Below, one piece after another: positions 1 through 8,986 of a stretch of DNA of 64,000 nt. Position 1 is the first letter of the stretch. Each line of letters starts with the position of its first letter. The DNA comes from Rhizobium leguminosarum (GTDB lineage: Bacteria; Pseudomonadota; Alphaproteobacteria; Rhizobiales; Rhizobiaceae). The position numbers were made by a program, and so were the translations under genes. The notes below the pieces were generated by a model. It did no database searches and was not told the DNA's origin. It saw nothing but the letters and a program-made list of their open reading frames with translations. The stretch lies in assembly GCF_001679785.1 (NCBI RefSeq), contig NZ_CP016287.1, positions 372,001-436,000 on the forward strand, in the 5' to 3' direction.

Positions 1-209
1 GATGCCGTCGCCGTCAGCGCACCCTGCGCCGCTAGTTTGCGCCAGGCGAACAGCTGGTTCGGCTGAATGCCATGCCGTCGGGCAACGATGCTGACCGTGA
101 CGTCAGGCTCGTAGGTCTCCTGGACTATCGCGAGCTTTTCCGCTGTCGACCAGCGACGGCGGCGCTCCGGGCCGGACAGCACTTCTATCTTAGGTATGTG
201 ACCGGTCAT
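1..209 (-). CDS. IS66-family TnpA (accessory protein), partial
   Basis: The reverse strand reads from an ATG at 209 off the left edge of the window, giving 69 codons. The protein has the look of the small IS66 ORF1: a basic N-terminus, a segment resembling '[14 protein letters not shown]', and a helix-turn-helix ending '[16 protein letters not shown]'. This is the DNA-binding accessory protein of IS66 elements, which is needed for transposition with TnpB and TnpC. TnpB and TnpC would lie outside the window. The C-terminus is missing only because the window ends. Confidence 0.85.
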   Translation of the reverse strand, partial: MTGHIPKIEVLSGPERRRRWSTAEKLAIVQETYEPDVTVSIVARRHGIQPNQLFAWRKLAAQGALTATA

Positions 210-278
210 AATGGGCACATTACTCCTAACGCTTAACAAGTGGGAGATCGTGTCCGGGGATTTAGGGGGCCACTACAC
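210..278. mobile_element. Terminal region of the IS66-family element
   Basis: Between the TnpA start and the broken transposase at 279 lies the outer end of the IS66 element. It contains a C/G-run block (GGGGATTTAGGGGGCCACTAC) near 257-277 that I take as the terminal inverted repeat region. The exact outer base cannot be fixed without the other end of the element. Confidence 0.5.
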
Positions 279-378
279 CACGTTGACGCAGGCTTTCATT
301 ATATGCCGGCCAATTCGTCACTTGATATTTCTGCTTGGCAATCTTGTCCCGCCGATCGGCATTGAACTTGTGCGGCAT
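279..378 (-). pseudogene. IS5-family (IS903-group) transposase, N-terminal fragment
   Basis: An ATG at 378 opens a reading frame starting 'MPHKFNADRRDKIAKQ' followed by 'VTNWPAYNESLRQR', which is the recognisable N-terminus of IS903-group transposases. The frame is cut after about 33 codons, where the IS66 end begins. It is a dead fragment split by the IS66 insertion, of a different subtype from the three larger IS903-group elements in this window. Confidence 0.7.
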
Positions 379-576
379 CGCCGAAATCCGGATCAAGAGA
401 CTGAAAACCACCGCTCAATATCGGTCGCCGGGTGATCCACGCAACAACGCCCTCGAAGGGCGCCCCAGTCCAAACCGGTACTACCTCCCATTGAAGGGAG
501 GTCTTGATTGACCGCTCTTCCGACATCTAAGTTTTACAATCATACAGTAGACTCCTCTAATAAATCGGGGGCTACT

Positions 577-768
577 ATGGAAGAACTGACGATGTCTGAG
601 GTCTTGACGGATCCGCTGATCCGCCAGATGCTTCGCGCCGACGGAGTTACCCTCGGATACTTCGCCAAACTGTTGGAAGAAGCGGCATCGAGGCGCAGCA
701 GGAGCTTCTCCGTCGCCGGAGGGGACCCACCTCACGGAGACAAGGTTTCAGGCGGCATGCAGGGCTAG
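577..768 (+). CDS. Small conserved-looking hypothetical protein
   Basis: 63 codons from an ATG at 577 (a second in-frame ATG lies at 592, giving 'MSEVLTDPLIRQMLRADGV'). The composition is like real rhizobial protein: an acidic, helical N-terminal half ('FAKLLEEAASRRSR') and a loose Gly/Pro-rich tail. The TAG stop at 766-768 coincides with the CTAG that ends the adjacent IS630 remnant, so the original C-terminus may have been replaced. I do not recognise a domain or function. Confidence 0.5.
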   Translation: MEELTMSEVLTDPLIRQMLRADGVTLGYFAKLLEEAASRRSRSFSVAGGDPPHGDKVSGGMQG

Positions 769-1063
769 AGCAGATCCTGTTTAATCTGGGTCATATCCTG
801 CGGCCTTGAAGTAGTTGGCGCATTCTGCCGGCGTGAAGCGGGGCATCAAGGCGCCCACCGCATCCCACAAAGCGTCGATCTTTCGCTCTGCCCGAGCCCG
901 CAACATGGCTTTCAATTTCGAGAATGCGTTCTCAATGGGATTTGAAGTCAGGACTGTAGGGCGGCAGGAACATGAATTGGGCGCCCGCGCGCTCGATGGC
1001 ATCGCGTACACCGGCTGTTTTGTGCGCAGGCAGATTATCCATCACGACGACGTCCCCGGTCTA
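769..1063 (-). pseudogene. IS630-family transposase C-terminal fragment, frameshifted
   Basis: Read on the minus strand this gives '[19 protein letters not shown]', 'PPYSPDF' and, after a frame change, '[20 protein letters not shown]' and 'CANYFKAAGYDPD'. These are the last two catalytic blocks of an IS630/Tc1-mariner DDE transposase. An extra A near 950 shifts the frame inside the invariant SPDFNPIE motif, so the gene cannot make transposase. The element end (CTAGAGC) is at about 765. The N-terminal two thirds are missing beyond 1063. Confidence 0.8.
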
Positions 1064-1109
1064 GAGCACGTCCATTTTAATCGGGGTCATATCCGGCTGC
1101 TGCGAAGTA
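1064..1109 (-). mobile_element. IS630 terminal fragment (46 bp)
   Basis: A CTAG followed by a GAGCACGTCCATTTTAATC-type end repeats the right end of the IS630 copy at 19723-19768 nearly base for base, including the codons for the last residues 'AAGYDPD'. It abuts one IS630 fragment on the left and is cut by the IS1595-type element at 1110 on the right. It is a leftover end only. Confidence 0.75.
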
Positions 1110-2367
1110 GGGGTCAGAACAAGAGCAGTTCGAAATCGTACGCGGCTTTTATCAACCAAAGACAGCAAACACCTTGTAATATAGGGTCTTGCATGCGATT
1201 CTTCGATCAGTCTCGAAGGAGATAAGTATGTCTGAAATGATGCTAGCAACGCTTTCCAATATTCGGACAGTTGAAGACATGGTTGCCGCGTTTAGGGATG
1301 AGGAGCATTGCCGTCGCTTGCTGGAAGGCATGGTATGGCCGAATGGCAGGGTCTGCCCCGCCTGTGGGTACAAACGCTCAATCGCGATAGCTGGCCGCGA
1401 CGTGGGCAAGCGGCGTGCGCGGCCGGGTCTCTTTCAATGCTCCAGCGGTGATTGCCGGTTCCAGTTCACGGTGACAACACACACGCCCCTGCACGCCACG
1501 AAACTTCCCTTGAGCGTGTGGCTCAAGGCGATGTGGCTGTTGCTGCAGTCGGACAAGGGCTTGTCCTCGGTCCGTCTCGCCGAGACACTTGGGGTGAGCC
1601 AACCCACAGCCTGGCGGATCGGTCATGCGCTGCGTCTCATGGTCGCGCGCGAGAACATGCTCGACGGCACGGTAGAGATTGACCATTTCTATCTCGGTGG
1701 CGGGCCACGAAAGCATCCCGATGATCCATCGCTCGGAAGAGGCCGCAAGGGGCAAGCGAAAACGCTGAAGACGCCGGTCTTGGCGATTGTTCAGCGACCT
1801 GCAGACGTCTCCCCGGGTTCCGCTGCGGGCGACGCTCGCGCCGCCGTCGTTACCGGTCTTTCATTGCGTGCTGCCGTAGGTGCGATTGCGCCACAAGTTA
1901 AGCTTCAGGCACATTTGATGAGTGACGAAGCAAAGGCATTCATGGCTATTGGCGAGAGCTTTGCTGCACACGAGACGGTCAACCACACCAGCCGCGAATA
2001 TGTCCGTGATACCGTCCACGTCAATTCGGTTGAAGGATTCAATGCTCGGGTCCGCCGAACCATCGCAGGCGTTTTTCATCACATCAGCCCGGCACTCGCC
2101 GACCTATATTTCCATGAAATGGGCTTCCGCTGGTCCCAGCGCATTGTCACCGGCCAAGCTGTGCGAAAAAGCCGAAATGGCAGGGAAAGCATGAAAACCC
2201 TTTGGAAGCGGGTGCCGCCGTCGCTGCAATTGCTGCAAGTGTTCCGCGCTGCTACCGGCCGTCAGATGCGCAGAAGCCCGCATGGCGGCATCATCATCAA
2301 ATCGGCCGTAGCTGTCTTTGGTTGATAAAAGCCGCGTACGATTTCGCACTCCTCTTGTTCCGACCCC
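1110..2367 (+). mobile_element. IS1595-family insertion sequence, apparently complete
   Basis: Long imperfect terminal inverted repeats of about 55 bp bound the element: GGGGTCAGAACAAGAG on the left, and its complement with few mismatches on the right ending CGACCCC at 2361-2367. Inside is one transposase gene. The 8 bp on the two sides (GCGAAGTA and GAATCGTC) do not match, so no target duplication is visible and the flanks may have been rearranged. Its right end lies 174 bp from the gajB stop codon. Confidence 0.8.
1228..2325 (+). CDS. IS1595-family transposase
   Basis: 365 aa. The start at 1228 follows an AAGGAG at 1216-1221; an upstream in-frame ATG at 1189 lacks such a site. The N-terminus has a zinc-ribbon-like Cys pair ('CPACGYK') and further Cys in 'FQCSSGDCRF'. 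The catalytic part shows 'VEIDHFYLGG', 'MSDEAKAF' and 'HVNSVEGFNARVRR', the pattern of the ISXO2-like DDE domain of IS1595 elements. The frame is open and terminal repeats are present, so the copy may be active. Confidence 0.88.
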   Translation: MSEMMLATLSNIRTVEDMVAAFRDEEHCRRLLEGMVWPNGRVCPACGYKRSIAIAGRDVGKRRARPGLFQCSSGDCRFQFTVTTHTPLHATKLPLSVWLKAMWLLLQSDKGLSSVRLAETLGVSQPTAWRIGHALRLMVARENMLDGTVEIDHFYLGGGPRKHPDDPSLGRGRKGQAKTLKTPVLAIVQRPADVSPGSAAGDARAAVVTGLSLRAAVGAIAPQVKLQAHLMSDEAKAFMAIGESFAAHETVNHTSREYVRDTVHVNSVEGFNARVRRTIAGVFHHISPALADLYFHEMGFRWSQRIVTGQAVRKSRNGRESMKTLWKRVPPSLQLLQVFRAATGRQMRRSPHGGIIIKSAVAVFG

Positions 2368-2541
2368 GAATCGTCTGACTTTATCGGCTGTTTCTTTTGC
2401 GATTATAGCATCGCCGATGAGTGTGCCCGATGCAGAACACCTCTATCGGTCGCAAACCAGTCGGTGAACAATTCCAGTCTCTGCGATTATTGTGATCATG
2501 TGGCCAATCGCCTGACTGAAGGGAACCGCCGGAAGATATCG

Positions 2542-4269
2542 TCAGATCGAGTGTGACTCTGCTTCTACGGAGGGCAGCAAAGCCCGCAGAGTGGCCTCGT
2601 CGTCGCGATGTATAGCGAGCACCGCCAACTTGCGCGCCCGCGTCAATCCGACATACAGAACCCGTAGCGCTTCTGACGTAGCGGATGAACGCAGCGCCCA
2701 GTCGGAAAGAACGCCGCTCTCGTTGTCGATCGCCAGACATACAGCGTCGTACGCCCGCCCTTTTGCCTCGTGAACTGTCGCAAAGGAAAGGGTTTCCTGG
2801 GCCTTTGGCATTTGCAGCTTTGCAGCCCAATCAGCCTTTGCGGGAAGCAGCTTTGTGCCCGACCCGCCTTTTATTATGCGAGATAAAGTCCCACGCGCGA
2901 CCTCCAGCCACGTGTCCCACCCTGTCTCCCCGGCGGGCAGGGCTGCTGAGAGCGCATCGAGGGTCTCAACACTCCGCCGATATAGCGATCTTCTCAGGAC
3001 TATATCGTTAGACAGCGGACGCAAGCTGGCGATATCGTCGGATGAAAAACCTTGAAACTCCATCAACAGCTGTATGCATGCGTTCACGGCCGCCTGTTGC
3101 TGCCTTGGTGCAGTTGACGTCGAATATTGGAATGCCGCATCGTAGAGCCGAAGAACCCTGCTTCCGCTGCGGAAGGCTTTGTCACTCAGATTGCCGGAAA
3201 TGCGGAAGGCTAGGTTTCTCTTATGCGCTAGCACTATCGCATCATCGGGGTCAACGCCGTCTGCTGCGCGCACCAACGACATGAATGTCGACGAAACGGC
3301 TGTCTTCGAGCTTACCGAGTTATTGAAGGTGAGTATCTGAATTTTGTGCGGGCTCTCTCTGTGGGCCCCCACCACCAGGTCTACCGCGCTTCGTTGACGC
3401 ATCGACGCCGCAGCCTCACATATGACGCGGGAGCTCCTGAAATTTCCTTCCAAAGCTAACTTGGGGAAATTCTCCGTAAACGCTCTAAAAGATTTGGCTG
3501 CCCCATTGCGGAATTCGTAAATCGCCTGGTCGGGGTCGCAGACGAGGACCAGCTGAGCGCCATGCGATCTAAGCCACTCGAGGATCCTAACATCGTCATC
3601 GTTGCAGTCTTGTGCTTCATCGACGATGATCTCAGAAAACCTCGCGGTTATGGCGGCGCCCAACGCGCTAGCCTTCACCTTATTCGCCAATAGGTCGAGA
3701 ACGATCGTCCTTGCCACGGCGGACGCGATCATGCCTTTCCGACGAAGAGCGTCTGATATCCGACGGGCGTTGGCCTCGTAACGCGTCAGGTGTTCGCGTT
3801 GTTCGCTCGACAGCCGCTTCGTCCGGCTCGGGTAGGTCGTAAAATCGATGGGATGGAAGTCTTTCATCGACATCGGCGCCGCCCTCACACCCGCTTTCCC
3901 CAGACGCACCTCTAAATCCCAGGCGTCGACGATCGTCGGTCGATGACCGCACCCGGGGATCCCGAAGGGCTGCACAACAAATTGGTTGAGGAATGCGTCA
4001 AAGGTTCCGACGAAACTAGGGTAAGAAAGGGCGTTGACCCCGCTCTGCAACGCGTAGCGCTCAGTAAATTCATCGACGGCGCTATTGGTAAAGGACAAGA
4101 CGGCAATGCCGTGCCTGGGCGCAAGCTCACTGAGGCGTTTCGAGACCCGACGAACGAGCGTCTGGGTCTTGCCGGCCCCAGGGCAGGCTTCGACGAAACA
4201 TTCGCTGGAATGGCCGACCAAAAGGTCCTGGAGCTCTTGTGCTTTCTTCAGGTCATCGACGTGACTCAT
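2542..4269 (-). CDS. gajB: GajB-like UvrD-family helicase (Gabija)
   Basis: 575 aa. Superfamily 1 helicase motifs are in order: Walker A 'ACPGAGKTQT' near residue 29, Walker B 'VDEAQDCNDDD' near 217, 'LEGNFRSS' (motif III/IV area), and 'VHEAKGRAYDAV' with 'LYVGLTRAR' near the C-terminus. The length and the position directly after a GajA-like nuclease fit GajB of the Gabija anti-phage system, in which GajA cuts DNA and GajB supports it by sensing or processing DNA ends. Start ATG 4269 overlaps the gajA stop (ATGA), so translation is probably coupled. Its expression depends on what happens to the intron in gajA. A stand-alone UvrD/PcrA-type helicase is the less likely alternative. Confidence 0.85.
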   Translation of the reverse strand: MSHVDDLKKAQELQDLLVGHSSECFVEACPGAGKTQTLVRRVSKRLSELAPRHGIAVLSFTNSAVDEFTERYALQSGVNALSYPSFVGTFDAFLNQFVVQPFGIPGCGHRPTIVDAWDLEVRLGKAGVRAAPMSMKDFHPIDFTTYPSRTKRLSSEQREHLTRYEANARRISDALRRKGMIASAVARTIVLDLLANKVKASALGAAITARFSEIIVDEAQDCNDDDVRILEWLRSHGAQLVLVCDPDQAIYEFRNGAAKSFRAFTENFPKLALEGNFRSSRVICEAAASMRQRSAVDLVVGAHRESPHKIQILTFNNSVSSKTAVSSTFMSLVRAADGVDPDDAIVLAHKRNLAFRISGNLSDKAFRSGSRVLRLYDAAFQYSTSTAPRQQQAAVNACIQLLMEFQGFSSDDIASLRPLSNDIVLRRSLYRRSVETLDALSAALPAGETGWDTWLEVARGTLSRIIKGGSGTKLLPAKADWAAKLQMPKAQETLSFATVHEAKGRAYDAVCLAIDNESGVLSDWALRSSATSEALRVLYVGLTRARKLAVLAIHRDDEATLRALLPSVEAESHSI

Positions 4270-5542
4270 TGTACAATGTCATCGATGGCTTCGGCGAGAT
4301 ATGCTGGTACCTGGAATTCGGCAAGGCTGGCCTTGTAAGCTGAACGCGCGGCGTCCTCATCGTCAGCGTTTGCGGCCAAGAAGTCGTTCGGGACGAAGTT
4401 CGCGTCCTTTGGAGATAGCACGTACGACAGCGCCTGCGCGTAATCACCCTTACGAACCGGGTTTGTTTTATCTGAGAACAATCCCAGGAAAGCCGCCGGC
4501 CGCGCTTCCGGGCTAACGTCCTCAATCCTTGTCGCCCACTTTTTTACCGAGCTGGGATGGATGTCGAGGAAAGCCGACCTCAGCAAGGCAGCATTTGCCT
4601 CGCAATATAGTGATTCTTCAAGCGTAACCTCATTGACCCGGACACTGAGGCGATTTCCCGCGCCGTAGGATGCAGCCAGTGTCTTGAGGGCTTCGACCCT
4701 GTCACCGGGGGAGTTGGGATCACGGTCCGTGACGACAACGAGCCTATCCGCGATCCGCGCGTCATCAATGCCGGCCAACAGCAAAGAGGCGTAAGGCGTA
4801 AAGTCAACGCCATCGATTGAAACGAGTGACGCAGCTTGAAACTTTTTCCATTTGGTTCGATCGGGATGTTCAGCAACGCCTCGGTTCGGGAAACGACGTT
4901 CCGCGAACACCGGAAGTAGCAGTGCCTCGGCCATTCCTTCGATCAGCATAACCCGCCCGCCAAACAGCATTGCTGATCGAGTGACGTCGAGGTACCGACT
5001 GATTTTGGCGAGATCGCGCTTCTTTATGTTGAGATCGTCGATGGCCAGCGCGACTGAGTATGAGCGATGATCGTTCGTCTCCTGCGAACGCATGATCACA
5101 AGGTTTTCAGGTGCGACCCAAGCCGTCAGATTAGGCGAGTGTGTCGTGATGATGACCTGTATTTTGCCTTCGGGTTGTCCCTTTTCGATCGATGCACCAG
5201 CGCTCAGCCTGGCCTTCTCTTGGAGAAAGTCGAGAACCAGCATCTGGAGTTGTGGATGAAGGTGGGCTTCCGGCTCTTCGACCAAGAACAGGGTCAGGTC
5301 GGCCTCCTTGGACTTTTGAAGCTCAACCATAACCGTCGCCATGAAAAGGAGATTTGCGTAGCCGAGACCCGAGTGACGAAGCTCGTGTAGGTCTCCAACG
5401 CCACCGTCAGCCAGCTTGAAGCGAAGATCGCGGGCGATGTCGTAAAGGTCTTCGCTATCGGCAAACCCAAGCCCCGCCCGCTGAGTGCGGCTTCCCGTCG
5501 TTAGATCGGTAAGCAAGGTTCCGATTTCACCTTCGATTGATG
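4266..5542 (-). CDS. gajA: GajA-like OLD-family nuclease, 3' exon (Gabija)
   Basis: This is the second part of gajA after the group II intron. From the junction at 5542 the frame gives the tail of the ABC-type ATPase: signature 'LRHSGLGYANLLFM', Walker B 'LFLVEEPEAHLHPQ', and 'IITTHSPNL'. A TOPRIM nuclease domain follows with 'LIEGMAEALLLPVF' and the metal-binding 'VVTDRDPNS'. This order is that of OLD nucleases and GajA. Alone this piece would start at Met 5516 and lack the Walker A. Joined to the 5' exon it gives one protein of 617 aa, close to known GajA lengths. It overlaps gajB by 4 nt. Confidence 0.88.
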
Positions 5543-5582
5543 GTCCCGGTAGGGACGATGGTTACCCATCGCCCCCCGGCCA

Positions 5583-5615
5583 GATCCGTACGTGCGGCAC
5601 TACCGCATACGGCTC
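5583..5615 (-). ncRNA. Domain V of the group II intron
   Basis: On the minus strand a 33-nt hairpin begins GAGCCGTATGCGG and ends CCGCACGTACGGATC. It has the AGC triad near the base of the stem and a short loop, the universally conserved catalytic hairpin of group II introns. A further hairpin (domain VI) follows before the AC end at 5543. Its intact form is the main reason to think the intron RNA can still fold and splice. Confidence 0.85.
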
Positions 5616-6934
5616 CTATCGGATGTTGTGACGGTGAACCGAGCATCTGGATGCGGGTGCAACAAGCGACATGGCGGCAGGTATTTGCGAAGCAGCCTTT
5701 GGAAACGATCCCAAGACAGCCGGTTTCGTTGGCTTCGACGCATCAAAGCGTGTCGCCAAGCTCGACCAACTTCCCAGCGGAACCCTCCCAATCGTCTTAG
5801 ATTGTCTGGCACCGCATGGTAGTTCAAATACCCCTTTAACACTTGCCGTAGCCATCGACCTACTACTGCGATCGGTTCATGGCGTCTTCGCATTAGCGTT
5901 TCCCGAATGGCCATCAGCGTCGTGCGCATTCGCTTCTTGATTGTCAGACGGACAATCTTGAAGCCCCCATCATTGCGCCGCCTACCACAGCAGTGTGTGA
6001 ATCCCAGAAAGTCGAAGGTCTCAGGCTTGCGGATCCCACGCTCCCGGCAGTTTCGCGCCGCATACCGCCCAAAGCGTATTAGCCGCGTCTTTTCCGGGTG
6101 TAGTTGCAAGCCAAACTGAGCGAGACGCTCCCGCAATGCTTGCAGGAAGCGCTGCGCCTCTCCTTCGTACTGGAACCCAATCACGCTGTCGTCGGCATAA
6201 CGTACAATGATCACGTCGCCTTTAGCGTTTCGGATACGCCATTGCTGGACCCATAAATCCAATGCGTAATGCAGATAGATATTCGATAGCACGGGGCTAA
6301 TTACAGAGCCTTGAGGAGTTCCTCGCGTCGATGCGACGCGGCGGCCATCCTCAATCGTGCCCGCTTTCAACCATTTGTAGATCAGACGTATCAGCCGGCG
6401 GTCACCCACTCGATGCGACAGGAAACGAACCATCCACCCGTGATCGATTTCATCGTAAAACGAGCGAATATCCGCGTCCAGTATCCAGTTGATCTTCCGC
6501 TTGTCGATCCCAACCCACAAGGCGTCCAGCGCGTCATGCTGTCCCCTTCCTTGTCGGAACCCGTATGAGAAGCCCAGGAAGTCTTGCTCATAGATCGCGT
6601 TCAGAACCGTGGACACGGCCGTCTGCACGACTTTTTCTTCCAGTGCTGCAATACCGAGAGGACGGAGTCTTCCGTCATTCTTCGGAATGTAGACCCGTCG
6701 GGACGGTTGTGCACGATACGCACCGGACTGAATCTCCCGATGTAATTCGTGCACGCGCCCTTCGAGGGTCTTCTCATAATCGTACCACGTCACGCCGTCC
6801 ACTCCACTCGCCGCCTGCTTGCGAAGCGCATGGAAGCTCTTCACCAACAGCGTCGGAGTGATGTGGTGCATCAGCGCCGTGAAACGCATCTTCGGGTTCC
6901 GCTTGGCGGCTTCCCGTACACCTTCAATCCCCAT
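5600..6934 (-). CDS. ltrA: Group II intron reverse transcriptase/maturase
   Basis: 444 aa from ATG 6934; the open frame continues upstream to 7426, but that part is untypical sequence lying in the intron's structural RNA. RT motifs are clear: 'RRVYIPKNDGRLRPLGI', 'GFSYGFRQGRGQHDAL', 'DADIRSFYDEIDH', 'GTPQGSVISPVLSNI' and the catalytic 'VRYADD'. A maturase (X) region follows with 'GYLNYHAVPDN'. There is no HNH endonuclease domain after it, as in endonuclease-less intron proteins that use replication forks for priming. The stop codon (5602-5600) lies inside domain V of the intron RNA. Confidence 0.92.
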   Translation of the reverse strand: MGIEGVREAAKRNPKMRFTALMHHITPTLLVKSFHALRKQAASGVDGVTWYDYEKTLEGRVHELHREIQSGAYRAQPSRRVYIPKNDGRLRPLGIAALEEKVVQTAVSTVLNAIYEQDFLGFSYGFRQGRGQHDALDALWVGIDKRKINWILDADIRSFYDEIDHGWMVRFLSHRVGDRRLIRLIYKWLKAGTIEDGRRVASTRGTPQGSVISPVLSNIYLHYALDLWVQQWRIRNAKGDVIIVRYADDSVIGFQYEGEAQRFLQALRERLAQFGLQLHPEKTRLIRFGRYAARNCRERGIRKPETFDFLGFTHCCGRRRNDGGFKIVRLTIKKRMRTTLMAIRETLMRRRHEPIAVVGRWLRQVLKGYLNYHAVPDNLRRLGGFRWEVGRAWRHALMRRSQRNRLSWDRFQRLLRKYLPPCRLLHPHPDARFTVTTSDRSRMR

Positions 6935-7454
6935 CGAAGCGTGTCTTATCCGGCTCTGTGTCCGGCACGCTGGAGTTTCGAAGGCGTTCCCTCCGATTAC
7001 ACCCCTTCCCTCCATCGCCTCCGCAGGATCATCTCCCTTGTTCGGCAACTTCTGCAGTACTATGGGCGTATCCGACTTCTCATCAGCGTTGACGACTGGA
7101 TTGTGATCAACGATCTTCCCAGTCCCGTCCAGTCCATTTGCACTGGACACTGATGAGATCTCGCTGCTTCCGTATGAAAGACTTCCCGGCATGCACAGGG
7201 TCTCCGACCGCGCGGGATCGGGGCATGGCTTGCGATTGACGCCATGCACCGTGTTGCCTTCCGCTTCGCTTAACAGCGTCGGCATCCCGAACTGATCATT
7301 TCGCGGCTCTATGGCCGGCCTGCCGGTTTCCCCTGTCAACGCTTCGACGCACACCTCGCGATGTGCCCCGCATGACTCGGGGTCAGAGTGATTCGCCACT
7401 TCTTCTCCGTATTGAACTTTCATCAACTATCTTTCATCGGCTTTGCAGCCGCAC

Positions 7455-8031
7455 TAAGCGCCGATGACGATGGCTTCCGCTTCAAATCCTCCTTGAAAGC
7501 GGCCTCTCCGTCCTTGTCGAGAAAATATCGTAGAAGCTGAGCGATGCGCGTCGGGTTACCTGAAGCCAATGCGCGCTGAGCGTCCCGCAACGGCGGAAGG
7601 TAGACGTGCCGAACAAGCTCATTTGTGCCCGGCTCGGGCTGATTTTCGAATTTTCCCGCCCAGTATTTGGCTTTATACCGCTTGCCGTCGGTTATCGAAA
7701 AATCGAGTCCAAATATCGCTTCGTTTCTAACCGGATCGGGTACGGCTGAGATTAAAAGGCCTTTTTGTGCCGGGTTCAAATCCGCAATCTGGGCCTTGAG
7801 GCGAAAGGATCTATCTGACAGACCGCGGCGAATATCCGGTTCTTCGCAGTAAATGTCGCGACGCCCGTTTGTTGGTAGAAAGAGCAAGCGCAAAGCGTCG
7901 ACGAGGTTCGACTTGCCTCCGTTATTTTCGCCCACGACTGCGGTGAGATGTGGTCTAAATTTGATCAGTCCGTTCTCAAAGGAACGGAAGCGTTCCAATC
8001 GAAGCTTTTCGAGGTGCAAGGTATGCTCCAC
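7455..8031 (-). CDS. gajA: GajA-like OLD-family nuclease, 5' exon (Gabija)
   Basis: First 192 codons plus one base of gajA. The start is GTG 8031 (reading V/M-E-H-T-L-H-L); no strong ribosome-binding site is visible, so the start is uncertain. It carries the N-terminal ABC ATPase lobe with Walker A 'VVGENNGGKSNLVDAL' at about residues 32-47. Without splicing, the frame runs 9 codons into the intron and stops near 7423, giving a 202-aa dead-end product without TOPRIM. The region just upstream (8032-8100) holds ATTCGA/TCGAAT half-sites that could be part of an operator. Confidence 0.85.
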
Positions 8032-8119
8032 AGGCTGAAGCTATTCGGCGGCCAATATACATTAATGATTCGATACTACCTCGAATAGAAGATTCCGTTC
8101 AAAATTCTAAGGCGTGGAC

Positions 8120-8386
8120 CCTTGGCTTCGGCAAAAATTATCGGAAAGGCGCGGTCACTGAGCGCGGTGATCCAGGAAGCCTATATCCAGGGCGTCTCGA
8201 CCAGCTCTGTCGATGATCTGGTCAAGGCGATGGGGATGAGTGGCATCTCCAAAAGCCAGGTCTCCAGGCTTTGCGCCCCTTTCGGCAAATGCGAACATTT
8301 GCCTGCCGGGCAATGAGAGATCGACGACAAGGTGAAGGTCTTTCTTTCCCGGCCCATCGAAGGCGACTGGCCGTATCCCATTCTTC
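8120..8386 (+). pseudogene. IS256-family transposase fragment
   Basis: The frame from about 8122 reads 'SAVIQEAYIQGVSTSSVDDL' and 'MGMSGISKSQVSRLC', then after a disruption 'IDDKVKVFLSRPIEGDWPY'. This is the N-terminal DNA-binding region and the start of the catalytic domain of IS256/Mutator-type transposases. Stops at about 8316 and 8384 and the loss of everything after show that it is dead. The next 250 bases up to 8640 hold nothing I can identify. Confidence 0.75.
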
Positions 8387-8640
8387 CATAGACGGGGAAA
8401 CGCACCCTTCCTCAGAGCCGGCAGGAAGTCCTTAACTCCAGCCAGGCGGGCGATGGCGCGGCTGGTTATCTCCGTGGCCGACGCGCAAACGTGGGGGAAA
8501 GCGAGATTTGCGAAGGTCGAGGAATACCCCCGGCAAGACCGCCGCGACGCGTCAGCATCTTCACCAACACCGTTCTTGCCCAGTGTTGAGGGAGCGATGC
8601 GGGTAGGCCAAGGAGCCATTGAGGCCCCTTGGCCAGCAGC

Positions 8641-8937
8641 TTACAGGTGGCTGAAGAAATTATGGACCGCATTGCCAATCTGTTTGGCAACGGACTTGTC
8701 GCTCTGACCGATGGGATATTTCAGGAAGTGGTCGAGTTCCTTGCCGCTGACGCTGCCGCCGACGGAGGCCGAATGGTCGTCATAGCAGACCTTGACGCCG
8801 TTGCGGTTCTGACCGGTGTCAGCGTCCTGCGTCGTGTCGACCGGGCAGGTCGGCGGCGAGGAGGGCTGCTCCTCGGCTCGCACGTTCCCGTCGAACATGG
8901 CGATGGCGGCGAGGGCAGAGATGATGGAAAGCTTCAT
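8641..8937 (-). CDS. Small secreted hypothetical protein
   Basis: 98 aa from ATG 8937, chosen because AGGAG lies 8 bases upstream. Residues 1-21 form a signal peptide ('MKLSIISALAAIAM...VRAEE'). The mature part is polar, has two Cys (in 'PPTCPVD' and 'VKVCYDD') and ends in a helical segment with 'GNAVHNFFSHL'. The single Cys pair may form a disulfide in the periplasm. It is the most downstream of three small exported products read in the same direction (8641-9580), which suggests a joint role. No family recognised. Confidence 0.65.
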   Translation of the reverse strand: MKLSIISALAAIAMFDGNVRAEEQPSSPPTCPVDTTQDADTGQNRNGVKVCYDDHSASVGGSVSGKELDHFLKYPIGQSDKSVAKQIGNAVHNFFSHL

Positions 8938-8986
8938 TATCGTTTCTCCTATAAGATAGTGAGGGGAGGCTTGTAGGCCAGCAGGC

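Larger units (their letters stand above)
5543..7454 (-). mobile_element. Group II intron inserted in gajA
   Basis: 1912 nt on the same strand as gajA. On that strand the 5' end is GTGCG (7454-7450), the classic group II start, and the 3' end is AC (5544-5543). A domain V hairpin lies at 5615-5583, followed by a domain VI hairpin. The intron carries one RT/maturase gene. Precise removal joins base 7455 to 5542 and restores the gajA frame (codon 193 becomes ACA, Thr). The orientation allows splicing from the gajA transcript. I could not derive the EBS/IBS pairings with certainty. Confidence 0.88.

Noticed and set aside
299..526. 75-codon minus-strand frame near the left edge
   Set aside because: It overlaps the IS903-group fragment in another frame and has no family resemblance.
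6935..7426. N-terminal extension of the intron RT frame (164 codons)
   Set aside because: The translation is not RT-like and overlaps the intron's structural RNA domains; the start at 6934 fits the family length.
8387..8640. Minus-strand frames between the IS256 remnant and the secreted-protein gene
   Set aside because: Arg/Leu-rich translations without start signals; no family recognised.
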